64,000 nt of DNA. It comes from Plumapathes pennacea. Its lineage: Eukaryota > Cnidaria > Anthozoa > Antipatharia > Myriopathidae. The position numbers were made by a program, and so were the translations under genes. Shown in pieces: positions 61,660 through 64,000 of the stretch (position 1 is its first letter; the number at the start of each line of letters is the position of its first letter). The DNA lies in assembly GCA_964036295.1 (NCBI GenBank), contig OZ038463.1:28879069-28943068 (forward strand). Reading direction: 5' to 3'. Under the pieces are notes generated by a model. The model did no database searches and was not told the origin of the DNA. It worked only from the letters and a program-made list of their open reading frames with translations.

Positions 61660-61769
61660 TGTCAACATACGTAATATTCGGGCATGCGCACTAGATCTCG
61701 TCGTACGAAGCACATGGTTGAGACGATTAAAGTTGTTGTTTATTTCGCTCGTGTTTCGATATCATAACA
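61660..61769 (+). repeat. Putative 5' LTR of the gypsy element
   Basis: The segment starts TGTCAACATACG and ends CATAACA, giving the TG...CA ends of an LTR, and is directly followed by the TGGTGTCAGC primer-binding site. At about 110 bp it is short for an LTR, and the start could lie further left. The 3' LTR is not in the window for comparison. Confidence 0.5.
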
Positions 61770-61783
61770 TGGTGTCAGCAAAG
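61770..61783 (+). other. Putative tRNA primer-binding site
   Basis: TGGTGTCAGCAAAG directly follows the LTR end. TGGTGTCAG is a common start for primer-binding sites of this kind of LTR element (complementary to a tRNA 3' end with CCA). The matching tRNA cannot be named from this alone. Confidence 0.5.
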
Positions 61784-61904
61784 CACTAAAAGAGCCGAGG
61801 ATCCTCCCGGGCTGACCAATTTCTTCGTCGTGTCGCTGGTGTAAGTGGCTGAACAACAACGTTGTCCCGTAGAGCCCGGCGAGCGAAGTTAACCGTTCGA
61901 CAAC

Positions 61905-62621
61905 ATGGCGAGCGCCGCCTCATTCTTGAATCATGGTCCTACTATGGACTGGACCACAGACGACGGACTATATGCCCGATACAAAACTTGGAAACTGCGA
62001 TGCCAGATCCTATTTACCGGACCAATGTCAAAAGTAGAGGAAAGCATCCAGTGCAAATACCTTCTTTATTGGGCAGGTGAGCGCAGCCTCGATCTGTTCA
62101 ATAGTTGGAACGTGAGTGAAGCTGACCAAAAACTCCTCGCCACCTACTGAAGTGGATTTGAGAACTTTGTGAAACCACAATCTAACGAGCTGATGGCTGC
62201 GTGGGAGCTTCACCGCACCAAACAAGACAACCTCTCGCTCGAGGAATTCATCGCGAACTTACGCATCCTAGTCAAAGAAGCGAACTTTCCCGAAGGACAA
62301 CACGACCGCTTTCTCAGAGACTTTCTTGTATTTGGAATGACCTCCGACCATGCCAGAAAAGAATGCTTCAAAGAAGGAAACGCTCTAACCCTCGAGAAAG
62401 CCCTGGCCCTAGCAAGGGCAGAAGAATCGGCAGAAATGCAACTGAAGCGCATAACCAAACCGGTGGAAGTACATGCCATTGGAAGGCAGTCCCAAGGAAA
62501 TCCAAACGAGCCCAACTGTGGACATTGTAGCTACTGTGGTGGAAACTTGCACCCCTGTGAACGGTGTCCCGCAAGAAACGCGTGCAGCAAAACTGGCCAT
62601 TTCGCTAAGGTCTGCCTCTGA
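61905..62621 (+). pseudogene. gag of the gypsy element, with in-frame stop
   Basis: The ATG at 61905 (CAACATGG) opens a frame with capsid-like sequence (KTWKLRCQILF, LLYWAGERSLDLFNSW). It meets TGA at 62148-62150, then continues in the same frame with VKPQSNELMAAWELHRTKQ, FIANLRILVKEANF and LVFGMTSDHARKE, typical of gypsy capsids in animals. Near the end, HCSYCGGN and CSKTGHFAKVC are remains of zinc knuckles, the last missing one cysteine. A second TGA at 62619-62621 closes gag. The early TGA is probably a decay mutation. Confidence 0.85.
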
Positions 62622-63113
62622 AGCAAACAAGGCACACAAAGGAAGCAGGGCACACAGAGGAGAGTGAACGTGGTGGAAGCAGATGAAGGTACACCACCAG
62701 ACAATGCATTTCAGACCGTGTTCCTGGGGCCCATCGAAGCTACACCACTGTACACTAGCATAAATGCAATATCCTGCAAAGATAAAGCCTTGCTAGAGTT
62801 GCAGCTGTCACCAAAGCCTGTAGGGGAATACACTTCTATGCTGTGCAAGATAGACTCAGGAGCAGAAACAAACATTCTACCCAAGTCAGTATACGAACAA
62901 ATGTACCCCCAGCGGCACAAACTGGACAAAGCCACAGTGAAGCTATCAGCCTATGGTGGCACCGAGATAACCATCCTTGGGTCCTGTGACGTGTATATCC
63001 AAGGGCCTGGCGACCACACAATTTCCTCGATACACATGGAGGTGGCCGACGCAGATGGCCCTACCATCATTTGGCAACAAGACAGCACAGAAACTCAACC
63101 TCCTGAAACTTAA
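62622..63113 (+). pseudogene. Aspartic protease region of the gypsy element
   Basis: In the same frame as gag, directly after the TGA at 62619. The catalytic motif IDSGAETNILP is at about 62850-62880, followed by ITILGSCDVYI. The frame ends at a TAA at 63111-63113 after sequence that no longer resembles the family, because the true reading moves to the next frame near 63060-63075. Whether the gag-pol TGA is an original recoding site or decay cannot be told from one copy. Confidence 0.8.
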
Positions 63114-64000
63114 CTGGCCCATACAAGCAGAACCGGCCATTCCTACCAGCAAGGGAGAAGCTGCTATGCCAAGCCAAGAAGACCGCCAGACTGTGTCCGA
63201 ACAGCACAAAGTCAAGCTGTTTGACATCCAGGGCAAACAACACTCCTTCCCATTGACAAAGGACTATCTACTAAGTGAATACACAGATGTGTTCACAGGG
63301 ATCGGGTGCTTTCCGGGGCCGCCACATCACATTGAAATAGGCCCGGACGTTCCTCCGGTACAGCACGCCCCAAGACAGGTACCCATACACCTGCAATCGG
63401 CCTATCACGAGGAACTGCAACACCTGACAGAAGCTGGAATACTGTGCGAAGTCCACAACGAGTATACCCCATGGGTCAGCTCGACTGTGGTCACCATGAA
63501 AGCGAATGGAAAAATTCGGCTGTGTTTGGACCCCCGCGACCTCAACAAGGCCATCAAGAGAAATCCGTATTATGTACGAACAATAGATGATGTGATACCC
63601 AAAGTCAGTGGTGCCTCTCACTTCAGCATTCTAGATGCACGGAGTGGGTTCTGGCAAGTCAAGCTGGACGAACAAAGCAGTAAGCTGTGCACATTCAAAA
63701 CCCCCCCGGGGAAAGTACAGGTGGACCAGGCTCCCATTTGGTCTATCTTGCAGCGGAGACGTGTTCCAGGAGAAAATGGACACGGTCTTCGGACAAATAG
63801 AGGGACTGAGTGGCATCGCAAATGACACTTTCGTCTATGGGTCAACCAAACCCCAGCATGACCAGCACATTCTGAATGTCCTTGATGCTGCGAGAACAAA
63901 GAACTTCCGATTCAACCCTGACAAGCTCCAGTTCAAGCTTGGCGAAGCCTCCTTCTTTGGCCTTACATTGTCCCCTGACGGAGTCAGACCAGACGCAAAA
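63072..64000 (+). pseudogene. Reverse transcriptase of the gypsy element, frameshifted, truncated by edge
   Basis: Motifs in order: HAPRQVPIHLQ, GKIRLCLDPRDLNKAIKRN, FSILDARSGFWQVKLDE (first catalytic Asp intact), then a frameshift at the seven-C run 63701-63707 inside the KTPPG turn. In the following frame FGLSCSGDVFQEKMD and the active-site loop appear, but the loop reads Ala-Asn-Asp (63818-63826) where the family has Ala-Asp-Asp. Sequence continues to FFGLTLSPDGV at the edge. Confidence 0.88.

Larger units (their letters stand above)
61660..64000 (+). mobile_element. Ty3/gypsy LTR retrotransposon, decayed, cut by the window edge
   Basis: The order LTR, primer-binding site, gag with zinc-knuckle remnant, aspartic protease, reverse transcriptase is that of Ty3/gypsy elements. 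It lies in the same orientation as gene B, 0.75 kb after CCP7. Coding is broken by two in-frame TGA stops, a frameshift between protease and RT, and a second frameshift inside RT; the RT active site is also altered. RNase H, integrase and the 3' LTR would be to the right. The copy cannot make its own proteins as it stands. Confidence 0.9.

Overview
The window is eukaryotic genomic DNA, AT-rich, with short modular exons separated by repeat-filled introns. The protein families (LRP5/6-like YWTD propellers; a secreted TSR-EGF-CCP-HYR mosaic) and the many small inverted-repeat elements suit an anthozoan cnidarian, most likely a stony coral. That assignment is inferred from content only.

Two multi-exon genes point away from each other. 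Gene A (minus strand, about 14.85 kb down to 0.7 kb and running off the left edge) encodes part of an LRP5/6-type receptor ectodomain: two complete cassettes of YWTD beta-propeller plus EGF, each built from three exons with phases 1-2, 2-1 and 1-1. Its largest intron (4.6-14.5 kb) holds a Tigger-like element with a nested TTAA element, a dead Penelope-like reverse transcriptase, TA microsatellites with nested MITEs, and a short plus-strand ORF with a signal peptide (9625). Gene B (plus strand, 45.55 kb to at least 60.9 kb) encodes a secreted mosaic protein: signal peptide, Arg/Ser-rich linker, TSR + EGF exon, then six-cysteine CCP (sushi) modules interspersed with HYR modules. Every junction is phase 1. 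Several of these exons have no start codon and are visible only from splice sites and domain pattern.

Between the genes, about 21.0-42.7 kb is a tandem segmental duplication with a unit of about 9.7 kb: two full units and a partial third. The copies differ by clean insertions with empty sites in the sister copies: a 267-bp near-perfect palindrome with a TAA target duplication, a 555-bp TA-flanked MITE, a 0.3-kb foldback and, at the left margin, a decayed LINE. Short ORFs recur in every copy but are not convincing genes. A faint ependymin-like signal on the minus strand of each unit is recorded at low confidence.

The right end carries a decayed Ty3/gypsy LTR retrotransposon (61.66 kb to the edge) in the same orientation as gene B and apparently in its intron or just downstream. 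It has in-frame stops, two frameshifts and an altered reverse-transcriptase active site. The rest is intronic or intergenic DNA with dispersed repeat families, some shared between the two genes' introns and the duplicated block. All calls come from reading the sequence; exon borders are inferred from GT/AG sites with matching phases.
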